DNA of 56,613 nucleotides, from positions 1 to 56,613 of the IMG/VR virus record IMGVR_UViG_3300021137_000017; one strand, 5' to 3'. The notes below the pieces were generated by a model. The model saw nothing but the letters and a program-made list of their open reading frames with translations. It was not told where the DNA came from and made no database searches. Position 1 is the stretch's first letter. Every line of letters begins with the position of its first letter. This document shows positions 28,617 through 36,294 of the stretch, piece by piece. The position numbers and the translations under genes were made by a program. The DNA comes from a virus.

Positions 28617-29679
28617 CGGTGGTGGCTTCAACAATGTACTTTGAGCCAGCCTTGATGGTTTCTAGGACGTCCTTCTCCAGACGCTCTCGGAGGTCGATCT
28701 CCTCCTTGATAGAGCTAACCATAGCATCTCCTCCTTGCCATTTTCTATCGCCGTAACTATAGAAGGCACCAGCACGAGTAATAACCTTGTTAAGGACCCC
28801 AAGTGAAGCAATCTGCTTAGCAAAGTCGTATTCACCGGGAGGAACTGATCCCCCGTCAGCAAAATAAAAGTCTAGGTATGCCACTTGCGATGGTGGGGCA
28901 ACCTTGTTCTTGAGGGTACGAACCTTGATAGTCTGACCGATACGGCGCTTGCTATCTCCTGAACCAACCTCTAACCACTCATCACGCTTGATCTCAAGAC
29001 GAGTAAAGAAGGCATAGTCTTTGCCTAATCCGCCGGGGGTGGTTCGTGGATCTCCGTACATGACGCCGATCTTTGAGCGCCACTGATTGATGATCAAACC
29101 AATAAAAGGTCGTTCCTGTTCAGTAAGTGAACGCTTGCTAGCGGGACCTACCTTACGGAAAAACTTATTAGTTAGGAGCGCTCCCTTTCCGACGGTGAAC
29201 TCATCCATGTCTTTCTCATCTTCTGCACCTGGAACCAGAGCAGGCAAGGAATCAACAACAATACAATCGATAGACTTACTTTCAGCAATTTTGATAACTG
29301 TTTCAAATGCTTCCTCCATAATATTCGTGGATACTACGTAAACGCGTGATAGATCCACTCCGCATAATTCTGCATAAGAAGGAACCCATTGTTCTGCAGC
29401 TACCCAAACTGCTGTAAAATCTGGATCTTTTTCTTGATTGGCTGCAATAGTTTTTAGGGCAATAGCGGTTTTACCATTACTGGCTTCTCCTACTAACTCT
29501 GCCCATTGGTTGGTCGGCCATCCGCCACCCAAAATTACATCAAGTGATAATGAACCTGTTGTCATGTGAGAAATTAGATCTTCTCTAATCTCTGATCCTA
29601 GGACAATAGCCCCTGGATTCTTCTTATTAACTAATGCGATGGTTTTTAAAAGTTCTTTGTTCTTCTCCGCTGTTGTCAT
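28606..29679 (-). CDS. RecA/UvsX-type recombinase
   Basis: 357 aa. Walker A is GEASNGKT (64-71); IDCIVVDSLPALVPG is Walker B; SLTEQERPFIGLIINQW is the core strand region. It drives homologous pairing and recombination-dependent replication. It is flanked by zinc-ribbon and nuclease genes. TAATG couples it to the upstream gene. Confidence 0.92.
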   Translation of the reverse strand: MTTAEKNKELLKTIALVNKKNPGAIVLGSEIREDLISHMTTGSLSLDVILGGGWPTNQWAELVGEASNGKTAIALKTIAANQEKDPDFTAVWVAAEQWVPSYAELCGVDLSRVYVVSTNIMEEAFETVIKIAESKSIDCIVVDSLPALVPGAEDEKDMDEFTVGKGALLTNKFFRKVGPASKRSLTEQERPFIGLIINQWRSKIGVMYGDPRTTPGGLGKDYAFFTRLEIKRDEWLEVGSGDSKRRIGQTIKVRTLKNKVAPPSQVAYLDFYFADGGSVPPGEYDFAKQIASLGVLNKVITRAGAFYSYGDRKWQGGDAMVSSIKEEIDLRERLEKDVLETIKAGSKYIVEATTDEE

Positions 29680-30062
29680 TATTCGAGTTTACCAATAATC
29701 GTCGTAGGATTCCAACCGCCAGTTGGCACTTGAAAGGCTTTCTGTGTAGGACCTGCGGATGGGATATTTACTCCACCTGCACCACTACCTGATTGAACTT
29801 TAGGGTACCCACAGTCATAGCACCGCCATGCATCTTGTGGACCGTTCTGCGTGGCAATTGAACCCACTTTCATGTAATTTCCACTACGGCATTCTGGGCA
29901 AGCGCCTGAACTAGAAACACTTCCCATTGGACGACCAGTAGGTTGTTGTTGTGGTTGTTGATATGTATCCATAGGTCGTTGCGAGGGAGCCAACGGCAGA
30001 TCGGATGACCGTGTTGTGGGCGTAGCATTACCACCCGCATGTTTAGACCAGAAGTTACTCAT
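29679..30062 (-). CDS. Zinc-ribbon protein with disordered arms
   Basis: 127 aa. A central ribbon (CPECRSGNYM...WRCYDCGYPK) is flanked by Pro/Gln- and Ser/Gly-rich arms. It lies between DNA polymerase-linked genes and RecA, so it may bind ssDNA or act as a replication accessory. The role is inferred from position only. Confidence 0.6.
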   Translation of the reverse strand: MSNFWSKHAGGNATPTTRSSDLPLAPSQRPMDTYQQPQQQPTGRPMGSVSSSGACPECRSGNYMKVGSIATQNGPQDAWRCYDCGYPKVQSGSGAGGVNIPSAGPTQKAFQVPTGGWNPTTIIGKLE

Positions 30063-30501
30063 CTCTTATTATTCCTCCTATAGCGTTTATATCTATTAAG
30101 CCCAATTCTACTCCTGAGGACAGGGTAGAAATAATCCCAGACATAGAAATCATCTTGTAAATATCTTCTATCTTATGGTATTCAGAGTGAAGGTCTTCAG
30201 AATCTAAATCTATTCCTGCCTCACGCATTCTTTCAAATTGAACGGCGGCCATAGCTTGAGAATTAATATCGGCCATTGCCTCGATAAAGGGAAGTAACCC
30301 CATGATCTCCGATAGTCGATCTTCGCTACCCTGTAGTTCGGTTTGCTTACCCTCTTCACTAACCGGAAGCATTCCTACGGCTTTGGCAACATAGTTTGGA
30401 TCTTCTATAGAAGCGTCATAAAAATACCAGCGAAGTAAGGTGGCAACAGACACCTCAATAATTTGAGGTTCAAATTTAGGTTGCCAAAATTTCCAACTCA
30501 T
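30055..30501 (-). CDS. Helical hypothetical protein
   Basis: 148 aa, mostly acidic helices after a Trp-rich N-terminus (MSWKFWQPKFEPQ). It overlaps DNA polymerase by ATGA and the zinc-ribbon gene by 8 nt. No family is recognised. Confidence 0.6.
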   Translation of the reverse strand: MSWKFWQPKFEPQIIEVSVATLLRWYFYDASIEDPNYVAKAVGMLPVSEEGKQTELQGSEDRLSEIMGLLPFIEAMADINSQAMAAVQFERMREAGIDLDSEDLHSEYHKIEDIYKMISMSGIISTLSSGVELGLIDINAIGGIIRDE

Positions 30502-32504
30502 TGATCTTTAGCCTCTCCCCACCGCTCTACAACTTTAATATCTGCAATTAAAGGAACCTCTAAAAGATCAATATCTTCCATGGCTCTTCTAATAGCGGAT
30601 ACAGTTTCCTCCACCAGATTGTCTGGGGCTAGGGTAACCAATTCATCGTGAACTGTGAGGATTAGTTTAGCCTCTTTAGGCAAAAACTCATAAGCGCGAA
30701 CCATAGCCCACTTAATAATGTCGGCCGCAGTTCCTTGAATACGTGTATTAAAGGCTTGACGCTCCGCCCCAGCCCGCTCTCCTTTATCCGAGGAGTTTAA
30801 TTCTGGCAAAAACCGTTTACGTCCTAGGCGGGTCTTGATGTACGGGATAGGCTCCTTTTGCCGGGCGTATTGAATAACGGTTTTCTTATACGACAAGATG
30901 GCGGGGAACTCTTTACCAAAGTCTTCTAGTAGTTGCCGAGCCTCGGGAACCGTCTTATTAATCTTCTTAGCAATCTTTTCGGCTCCAACACCATAAGCAA
31001 TTGATAACACTAATTCTTTTCCCGCCTTGCGATCCACGCCAACTCTATCGCCTACGGTGGTGTACAAATCACGCTTCTCTTTATACGAAAGTATCATGGT
31101 TTCTTCTTTAGCCAAAGAAGCAATAACTCTAGGTTCAATTTGACTGTAGTCCGCTACAATTAATTTGTAACCTTCGGGAGCAATAAATAGGTTTCTAATC
31201 GCCTTGCCGTTAGGGGTATGCGGTGCTGGAACATTTTGAAGGTTTGGGTTACGGCTGGAAAAACGACCTGTCTCGGCCCCGTGCTGAATAAAGTCACAGT
31301 GCAATCGACCATTGATAAGCATGCTGTCTTTGGTTTCTAATTTAGCTTTGCCGCCTGTGGTACGAACTACCTCACCACCCAAGTATGGAATAACATACGT
31401 GCTACGCAATTTATTTAAATCAGAGTAATTAAGTAGGGCATTTACTAAAGGATCTTCTTCTCTAAACTCTTCTAATGCTTCGGCTGATACAGAGTAGTCA
31501 CTAATACTACGTTCCTTTGCCAATTTTCCTTTACCCTTACCCGTCAATAACTTTGGCTTAAGTCCCCGGTTTCCGTCTTTTACTGACCCGTATAAAAGCT
31601 CTTGCTTCTCGGGGTTTGAGTTTAAATTAAATTGACGACCAGCAATCCGAAAAATATTTGCCTTTGCTTCTTCAATATCCGCGTCTAAACGCTTGTCTAA
31701 TTCAAAAAGCGCTTCTAGATCCAAGGGTGCACCTGTAAGTTTCATGTCACAAAGTACTCGGAGCACCTTCATCTCAAGGTTCATTGTGGCTTGAACATCA
31801 GCCTCAATGACCTTCTTACTAATAATCTTCCACAATTCCCATGTGTACTTGGCATCAAGTTTGGCATATAGGGCTACCTCTTGAAAAGAGTACTTCTCTA
31901 CTTCTGCTCCCACACCCTTTTCCATCTCAAAACCCATTTCTCGCTTTAAGCAATCCGCTAAACCACAACGATTCTTGTTACGGTTGTCGGATATAAAAGA
32001 AGCAATCATGGTGTCAAAATAAGGCTCAGCTGGTACGCGACCACCGTAGTACTTAGCAACGGAGGTTAAATCAAAAATAAGGTTGTGACCTACTTTTAAA
32101 ATATTTTCGTTAAACATCAAAGGCTCTAACGCTGCAAATACTTCTGCGGGGTATAATTGCTTTGGTGGATCAGTAAAAACCTTAGTTGCTAATTTGGATG
32201 AGCGTGAATAATCAGCATCTCTAATGGTCAACCCAGAGTCCGCACGCTTCTGTCCTTGCCCAGTTAAGGGCTTCACAACCTCTTTTAAATCACCGTTTGG
32301 ATGACCCATAGGAATAACATCCGAACGCCCCCAAGTAGAAAAACTAATCCAAAGCACCTCATTAACAGGCGTGTCTCCGCGTCGATCGCCAACGGTTTCT
32401 ACGTCATAAGCAAAGGCATCTTGCTTCATGTAATAAGCGATCATCTCATCAAGCGCTTCTTTAGTTGTAATTGCTTTTACTTCGTGTATCAACTTATCCC
32501 CCAA
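30498..32504 (-). CDS. Family A DNA polymerase with 3'-5' exonuclease
   Basis: 668 aa. The exonuclease site has Asp34/Glu36 (YDVETVG). The polymerase domain has motif A (VADYSQIEPRVIA), motif B (RQAFNTRIQGTAADI) and motif C (VHDELV). No 5'-nuclease domain is present, as is usual for phage enzymes. It is the replicative DNA polymerase of the phage. A hairpin precedes it at 32513-32538. Confidence 0.95.
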   Translation of the reverse strand: MGDKLIHEVKAITTKEALDEMIAYYMKQDAFAYDVETVGDRRGDTPVNEVLWISFSTWGRSDVIPMGHPNGDLKEVVKPLTGQGQKRADSGLTIRDADYSRSSKLATKVFTDPPKQLYPAEVFAALEPLMFNENILKVGHNLIFDLTSVAKYYGGRVPAEPYFDTMIASFISDNRNKNRCGLADCLKREMGFEMEKGVGAEVEKYSFQEVALYAKLDAKYTWELWKIISKKVIEADVQATMNLEMKVLRVLCDMKLTGAPLDLEALFELDKRLDADIEEAKANIFRIAGRQFNLNSNPEKQELLYGSVKDGNRGLKPKLLTGKGKGKLAKERSISDYSVSAEALEEFREEDPLVNALLNYSDLNKLRSTYVIPYLGGEVVRTTGGKAKLETKDSMLINGRLHCDFIQHGAETGRFSSRNPNLQNVPAPHTPNGKAIRNLFIAPEGYKLIVADYSQIEPRVIASLAKEETMILSYKEKRDLYTTVGDRVGVDRKAGKELVLSIAYGVGAEKIAKKINKTVPEARQLLEDFGKEFPAILSYKKTVIQYARQKEPIPYIKTRLGRKRFLPELNSSDKGERAGAERQAFNTRIQGTAADIIKWAMVRAYEFLPKEAKLILTVHDELVTLAPDNLVEETVSAIRRAMEDIDLLEVPLIADIKVVERWGEAKDQ

Positions 32505-32512
32505 TGAGTAGA

Positions 32513-32538
32513 GGCGCTAGCCTATAAGTACTAGCGCC
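32513..32538 (-). terminator. Hairpin between ssDNA-binding and polymerase genes
   Basis: GGCGCTAG and CTAGCGCC (8 bp) flank a 10-nt loop in the 50-bp gap. There is no T-run, so it is more likely an attenuator or RNA-processing site than a full terminator. Confidence 0.45.
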
Positions 32539-32554
32539 CCCACGTCCAATTTGA

Positions 32555-33217
32555 TTACTTAAGCTTGTCAGCCAACTCTTGAAGATCCTTTAAGCTAGAA
32601 CGTGAAATCAAACGCTCTGAACTGTATGGGGTGATGGTCTTTGCAAACGCCTGAACGTCTGCTTCGTTGACACCAAAGTCTTCCTGAAGGTCGCGCGCCT
32701 TCACTGGAATCATTTGATAGCTTGTATTCTGCTTAACGCCTGTACGGGAAAGTGTCCAGTATCCGGCGCTCAATGGACCAAAGCTGCCTGATGCGTGCTG
32801 TTGCAAAGTTTCGTAAAAACGAACAGACGATACGGTCATTACTTGATGGAGGAAAGGCTTAACTCCGAGGTTGATAACGTTGAACTTATGCTTTGAGACT
32901 GGCTTATGAACAACATCAAGACAGAGTGGGCAATTACTGCCGAGACAGACGAATGTTCGACGACCCTCAGTGATTTCGTTGATCCAGTGCTCTTTATAGT
33001 TAACGACTGGTGCGTCGTCGATAAAACGGACAAGCGTACGAGTTTCTGAGTATTTGAAGTCATCTGGATATTCTCCTCCTGAGCGCTCTTCTGTTTGCCA
33101 GCCTGATGTGATGCCAATTGAAGAAGCATCTACTGTTGTTGCTGGACGAGCATCTACTGAGAACTCGTCGTCTTCTGTTACGAAGCTTGTTGCATCTAGA
33201 TTTTGGTTGATTCCCAT
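32555..33217 (-). CDS. Putative ssDNA-binding protein
   Basis: 220 aa. The pattern of a beta-rich core with an inserted Cys group (CLGSNCPLC, C91/C96/C99, plus nearby His) and SKHKFNVINLGVKP resembles T4 gp32-like phage ssDNA-binding proteins with zinc. The position beside DNA polymerase fits. Classification rests on pattern and context, not on a definite signature. Confidence 0.5.
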   Translation of the reverse strand: MGINQNLDATSFVTEDDEFSVDARPATTVDASSIGITSGWQTEERSGGEYPDDFKYSETRTLVRFIDDAPVVNYKEHWINEITEGRRTFVCLGSNCPLCLDVVHKPVSKHKFNVINLGVKPFLHQVMTVSSVRFYETLQQHASGSFGPLSAGYWTLSRTGVKQNTSYQMIPVKARDLQEDFGVNEADVQAFAKTITPYSSERLISRSSLKDLQELADKLK

Positions 33218-33240
33218 TTATTTTTATCCTTAGTTTATTT

Positions 33241-33260
33241 ATGGTTATTTATGGTTATTT
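33241..33260. repeat. Two tandem ATGGTTATTT units
   Basis: A 10-bp unit is repeated exactly twice in the short AT-rich gap before the putative ssDNA-binding gene. It overlaps the stop codon of the upstream gene by two bases. Confidence 0.5.
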
Positions 33261-33714
33261 AGTTTTGTTCGTGCTGTCTTATCTCTTCCCACGTTTCCGT
33301 GAGTTTTGATGTTATACCCCTGTGCTTAGCCCACTCTATACGGTTAGCGTGTAAAACACCAGCCTTGGCAAAGATATTAATCGCCGCCTCAATCATGGCC
33401 CGTGTATATAAACGCCGACCTTCTCTCATCTCACCGTTCTTGTCAGGTTTGGCTGGCAAGCGGTAAGGCGACAGAGGAATGTAGCCTTCCTTCATCCACA
33501 ATCGTATCGTAATGATCGGCCGATTCAAAGCCGACGCGAGCGCCCCAATTGTGAACATTTCTATGTCCTTGCCGTTGGGCAGGGTCCGCATCTTGGGGTG
33601 CTTATCCCAAGCAACTTTTTCTGGAGTTTCTTTTACTGGGGGAGTTTTGATCTTTTTTTTGCTTCCCGGATAAAAAAGGTCTCCAAAGGAGTCTTCAATA
33701 AAATCTGAGGTCAT
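33259..33714 (-). CDS. MerR-like helix-turn-helix protein
   Basis: 151 aa. Residues ~50-110 (MFTIGALASALNRPIITIRLWMKEGYIPLSPYRL ...GRRLYTRAMIEAAINIF) follow the winged helix-turn-helix pattern of MerR/excisionase proteins. It is a likely DNA-binding regulator or replication accessory. The N-terminal 45 residues are basic and unstructured. Confidence 0.7.
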   Translation of the reverse strand: MTSDFIEDSFGDLFYPGSKKKIKTPPVKETPEKVAWDKHPKMRTLPNGKDIEMFTIGALASALNRPIITIRLWMKEGYIPLSPYRLPAKPDKNGEMREGRRLYTRAMIEAAINIFAKAGVLHANRIEWAKHRGITSKLTETWEEIRQHEQN

Positions 33715-34097
33715 AGTATGAAAGCGTACGTTACCTTAGTATCAACAAGCGAATCGATCTCTTCTTCAGTGATCTGACCCTTGTAATGGGCCGCCATAAT
33801 GGCGTCGTCTTTAATAACAGGTACGTATTCAACGCAGTCTTCCCAGATACCCTTAGCCTTAAGCATTTCCTCAGCTTCTTCGAGCTTAATGGATTTACTT
33901 TCTTTACGCTGGTATGTGAGTTTAAGATCGTCGTTAAGTTCTAAGCGGAGGTGACCGCTATCGTCCTCTGTGCCTTCAGCTTGCAACACAGCGACTAATT
34001 TGTCGCGCAAAAGTTTCTTGCGATCAGCAAGTAATTTTTCTTGATCTTTAATGGCTCGGTACTGTCGAGCGTCTTCTACATAGTCTTGAAGTGCCAT
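33711..34097 (-). CDS. Hypothetical protein
   Basis: 128 aa. An N-terminal coiled-coil-like helix (DQEKLLADRKKLLRDKLVAVLQ) is followed by a small mixed domain. GGGAGG lies before the ATG within a short hairpin. Similar helical proteins occur near recombination genes in phages; the function is not known. Confidence 0.6.
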   Translation of the reverse strand: MALQDYVEDARQYRAIKDQEKLLADRKKLLRDKLVAVLQAEGTEDDSGHLRLELNDDLKLTYQRKESKSIKLEEAEEMLKAKGIWEDCVEYVPVIKDDAIMAAHYKGQITEEEIDSLVDTKVTYAFIL

Positions 34098-34103
34098 GTA
34101 AGC

Positions 34104-34117
34104 CTCCCTTTTGGGAG
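34104..34117 (-). promoter_or_regulatory. Hairpin containing a ribosome-binding site
   Basis: On the minus-strand RNA, CUCCC-AAAA-GGGAG includes the Shine-Dalgarno of the 34097 gene. It may modulate translation, or may simply be a weak end signal for the upstream CopG-like gene. Confidence 0.35.
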
Positions 34118-34128
34118 TAACTTAGGGC

Positions 34129-34287
34129 TTAGTTGTGGGTCTTGTCAACTTTAATGTAGTGCTCAAGCGCCTTGATAATCACGCTTGTGACGGTAACCTT
34201 TTCAGCAGCAGCTTTCTTCTGCACAGCAAGCCAGAGGTCATCGGAGACCCGGATTGTGCGCGTAGGCGTCTTAGGTGCGTTAGGCAT
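34129..34287 (-). CDS. Ribbon-helix-helix (CopG/Arc-like) protein
   Basis: 52 aa. TPTRTIRVSDDLWLAVQKKA followed by a second helix (VTVTSVIIKALEHYIK) is the ribbon-helix-helix DNA-binding fold. A dimeric transcriptional repressor is likely. Its target is unknown; the short palindromes noted in the plus-strand control regions are candidates. Confidence 0.7.
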   Translation of the reverse strand: MPNAPKTPTRTIRVSDDLWLAVQKKAAAEKVTVTSVIIKALEHYIKVDKTHN

Positions 34288-34296
34288 TAGATAAGT

Positions 34297-34536
34297 CTAC
34301 CCGTTTGGGCGCTCTTCTAGGTTCGAAACGTAGGGTGTTTGTATGTGAGAATCTGGGGCTACATTTGGCTTGTTCTGTGAATTTGATGGCATAGCCAACC
34401 CAGCCGTTGCTGCCGTTACCGCCATGCCTATGTGCATTGGATCGGTAGCAAAGTTACTTGATTTCCAAGCGGCTAGTCCAGCCAAGGAAGACAAGATAAC
34501 TGATTTAGGATCTTTGATCGGGAATTTGAAGGACAT
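34297..34536 (-). CDS. Small membrane-type protein
   Basis: 79 aa with a moderately hydrophobic stretch (residues ~12-55, Ala/Gly-rich) and a polar C-terminus. AAGGAG lies 7 nt upstream. Adjacent to the DUF1003 membrane protein and endolysin, it could be a holin component, but the hydrophobicity is modest. Confidence 0.5.
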   Translation of the reverse strand: MSFKFPIKDPKSVILSSLAGLAAWKSSNFATDPMHIGMAVTAATAGLAMPSNSQNKPNVAPDSHIQTPYVSNLEERPNG

Positions 34537-34864
34537 TCATAATCTCCTTTACATTGCGACGAATCTCCTCAAGATGGTCATGAGACGCTTGATCCAGTTT
34601 AAGATCTTTTTCAATAATGCGTCGGTCTTCATTTCCAGATCTATTGGTTGCATTAAGAATTAACCCAGAAAGCAAAATAGATTCTAAAGAAACAATAAGT
34701 GTTAAAAGCCCATAAGGAAACGCTTCAAACCTAAACGCTACCCAAGATCCCCACCAAACAGCGTGAAAAAGCATAAACCAGTAAGAAGCAAAAGCCGTTG
34801 ATGCCCAGTCCGAAACAGCCTGAAACTTAACAGCAATTCCTTTTTTCTTTCTATACTTTGTCAT
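34505..34864 (-). CDS. DUF1003 membrane protein, possible holin
   Basis: 119 aa. FMLFHAVWWGSWVAFRFEAFPYGLLTLIVSLESILLSGLIL contains the DUF1003 signature with two membrane helices, followed by a charged helical tail (ATNRSGNEDRRIIEKDL). Its stop/start overlap (ATGA) with the endolysin gene makes a holin-like role plausible. DUF1003 itself has no settled function. Confidence 0.7.
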   Translation of the reverse strand: MTKYRKKKGIAVKFQAVSDWASTAFASYWFMLFHAVWWGSWVAFRFEAFPYGLLTLIVSLESILLSGLILNATNRSGNEDRRIIEKDLKLDQASHDHLEEIRRNVKEIMNVLQIPDQRS

Positions 34865-35727
34865 GAACCCGCCTTAGCTGTCATAGATGTGTATGTCCAA
34901 ACGTCAATGCCTTTTCCTATAGAGGCTTTTAATCCTGGGTATTGTTTTTGATACACAGGTATGAGAGCAATCTCTTCTGCTGTTAAAACATTAGATACAA
35001 GATTTGCTGGGAGTAGTCCTGCATTAGCCAGTGCTCTAGCAACAATGAGTTCTGCTGTTCCCTTTGCGCCAACTTTAAAAGCCGAAGATCCTGGAAAAGG
35101 TGGAGCAACAATCACGGTTGTTTTTGTTGCAGGAGGTGTTGTAGAAGACGTGTGAGTTGCTAAAGCTGCCCCGCCTCCACCTAAAGCAGTTACAGCGGCG
35201 GTTCCAACAGCAACTGGCTTAGTAGCAAGTTTGCTGACGGCGGGTGCGTGAACTGCGGCATAGGCTGGACGAACGATAGCCATAACGCCTAGGTAAGGGC
35301 GATGTCTACGGAATACGCCAATACCATCTGCCTGTGATCCAACAGCATGATCGGCGCTTGTGTTTGCCTCAATAGTTGTTATGCCGTCTGCGGAAGCGCC
35401 CTCAATAATACCCACGTGTTGGGGAACGCCTGTACCGTCCCAGCAAAAGAACACGATGTCGCCGGGCATACCTTTGTACTTGTCTACAACAGCGCCCTTT
35501 TTCTGAAACCAGCGAAGGCCTTCTGGGCAGTAACTAAAACCTTTAGCGGTAGACGCCGCTACTAAACTTGACGCCCCAGCTTGGTCAAATACCCAGCTAA
35601 CAAACATCGCACAGTAAGGATCGTTATCTAGACCATACCACTGCCCGTACTTTGTCTCGTTGTTTGGACCCTCTACATAGCCAATTTCTTTGGCGGCAAT
35701 ATTTACTATATCTAAACCTGTTGCCAT
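34861..35727 (-). CDS. CHAP-domain endolysin
   Basis: 288 aa. Residues 1-150 form a CHAP amidase/endopeptidase with Cys39 (PYCAMFVSW), His104 (QHVGII) and Glu120/Asn122 (IEANTS). An Ala/Thr/Pro linker (~175-205) leads to a C-terminal domain ending in YTSMTAK that may bind the cell wall. No signal peptide. It cleaves peptidoglycan at lysis. GGGGG precedes the ATG by 5 nt. Confidence 0.85.
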   Translation of the reverse strand: MATGLDIVNIAAKEIGYVEGPNNETKYGQWYGLDNDPYCAMFVSWVFDQAGASSLVAASTAKGFSYCPEGLRWFQKKGAVVDKYKGMPGDIVFFCWDGTGVPQHVGIIEGASADGITTIEANTSADHAVGSQADGIGVFRRHRPYLGVMAIVRPAYAAVHAPAVSKLATKPVAVGTAAVTALGGGGAALATHTSSTTPPATKTTVIVAPPFPGSSAFKVGAKGTAELIVARALANAGLLPANLVSNVLTAEEIALIPVYQKQYPGLKASIGKGIDVWTYTSMTAKAGS

Positions 35728-35798
35728 TATTACCCCCTATATTTTCAAGATACAACAAAAAGGCAAAAAGTTCAGCACATATGTAGTTACTGTGTTTG

Positions 35799-35804
35799 TA
35801 ATAC
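35799..35804 (+). promoter_or_regulatory. Candidate -10 box for a leaderless transcript
   Basis: TAATAC ends 7 nt before the ATG at 35812, and no Shine-Dalgarno is present, so transcription would begin about at the start codon. No good -35 match is seen. The 78-bp divergent gap also serves the endolysin side. Confidence 0.35.
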
Positions 35805-35811
35805 TGTGCTA

Positions 35812-36294
35812 ATGGCTTATACACCTGCACCCGGCGATTATGGCGTCGTACACACAAATGGATTCTTTGGCAAGTTAATTAGACTTGGAACATTGAGTCG
35901 TTGGAACCATGCTTTTGTTTACATCGGTAACGGACAGATCGTTGAAGCAAACCCGTCTGGCGTTGCTATTAGCCCAGTTGATAAGTACCCAGCCTATTAT
36001 GTAGCGTGGAACCAGCACGAAAAACTAAACGAAGAACAGCGGATGCAAATTGTTGCTCACGCTAAATCTATGGTTGGTGTGTCTTATGGTTTTGTTGATA
36101 TTGCTAATCTAGCATTTCGTATTCTTGGTTTAAAAGTTATTGCTAATACAAAAATATTTAAAACTGCAAGTAAGCGCTATGGAGTTATTTGCTCTGAATT
36201 AGTAGCGGAATGTTACGGAGCTGCTGGTATTGACTTTGGTAGCCCAATTTCGGTTACGCCGGGCGACTTGGCTTACCGCCTTGTTTACCAGTGA
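35812..36294 (+). CDS. Permuted NlpC/P60 (YiiX-like) papain-fold hydrolase
   Basis: 160 aa from ATG 35812 (an in-frame GTG lies two codons upstream). PGDYGVVHTNGFFGKLIRLGTLSRWNHAFVYIG, with His near residue 31, and a C-terminal YGVICSELVAECY with the Cys form the circularly permuted NlpC/P60 pattern (His before Cys). These act on cell-wall peptides or lipids. It is the only plus-strand gene between 13760 and the right edge. Its TGA directly abuts the stop of the SNF2 gene (TGATCA) with no terminator between. Confidence 0.75.
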   Translation: MAYTPAPGDYGVVHTNGFFGKLIRLGTLSRWNHAFVYIGNGQIVEANPSGVAISPVDKYPAYYVAWNQHEKLNEEQRMQIVAHAKSMVGVSYGFVDIANLAFRILGLKVIANTKIFKTASKRYGVICSELVAECYGAAGIDFGSPISVTPGDLAYRLVYQ

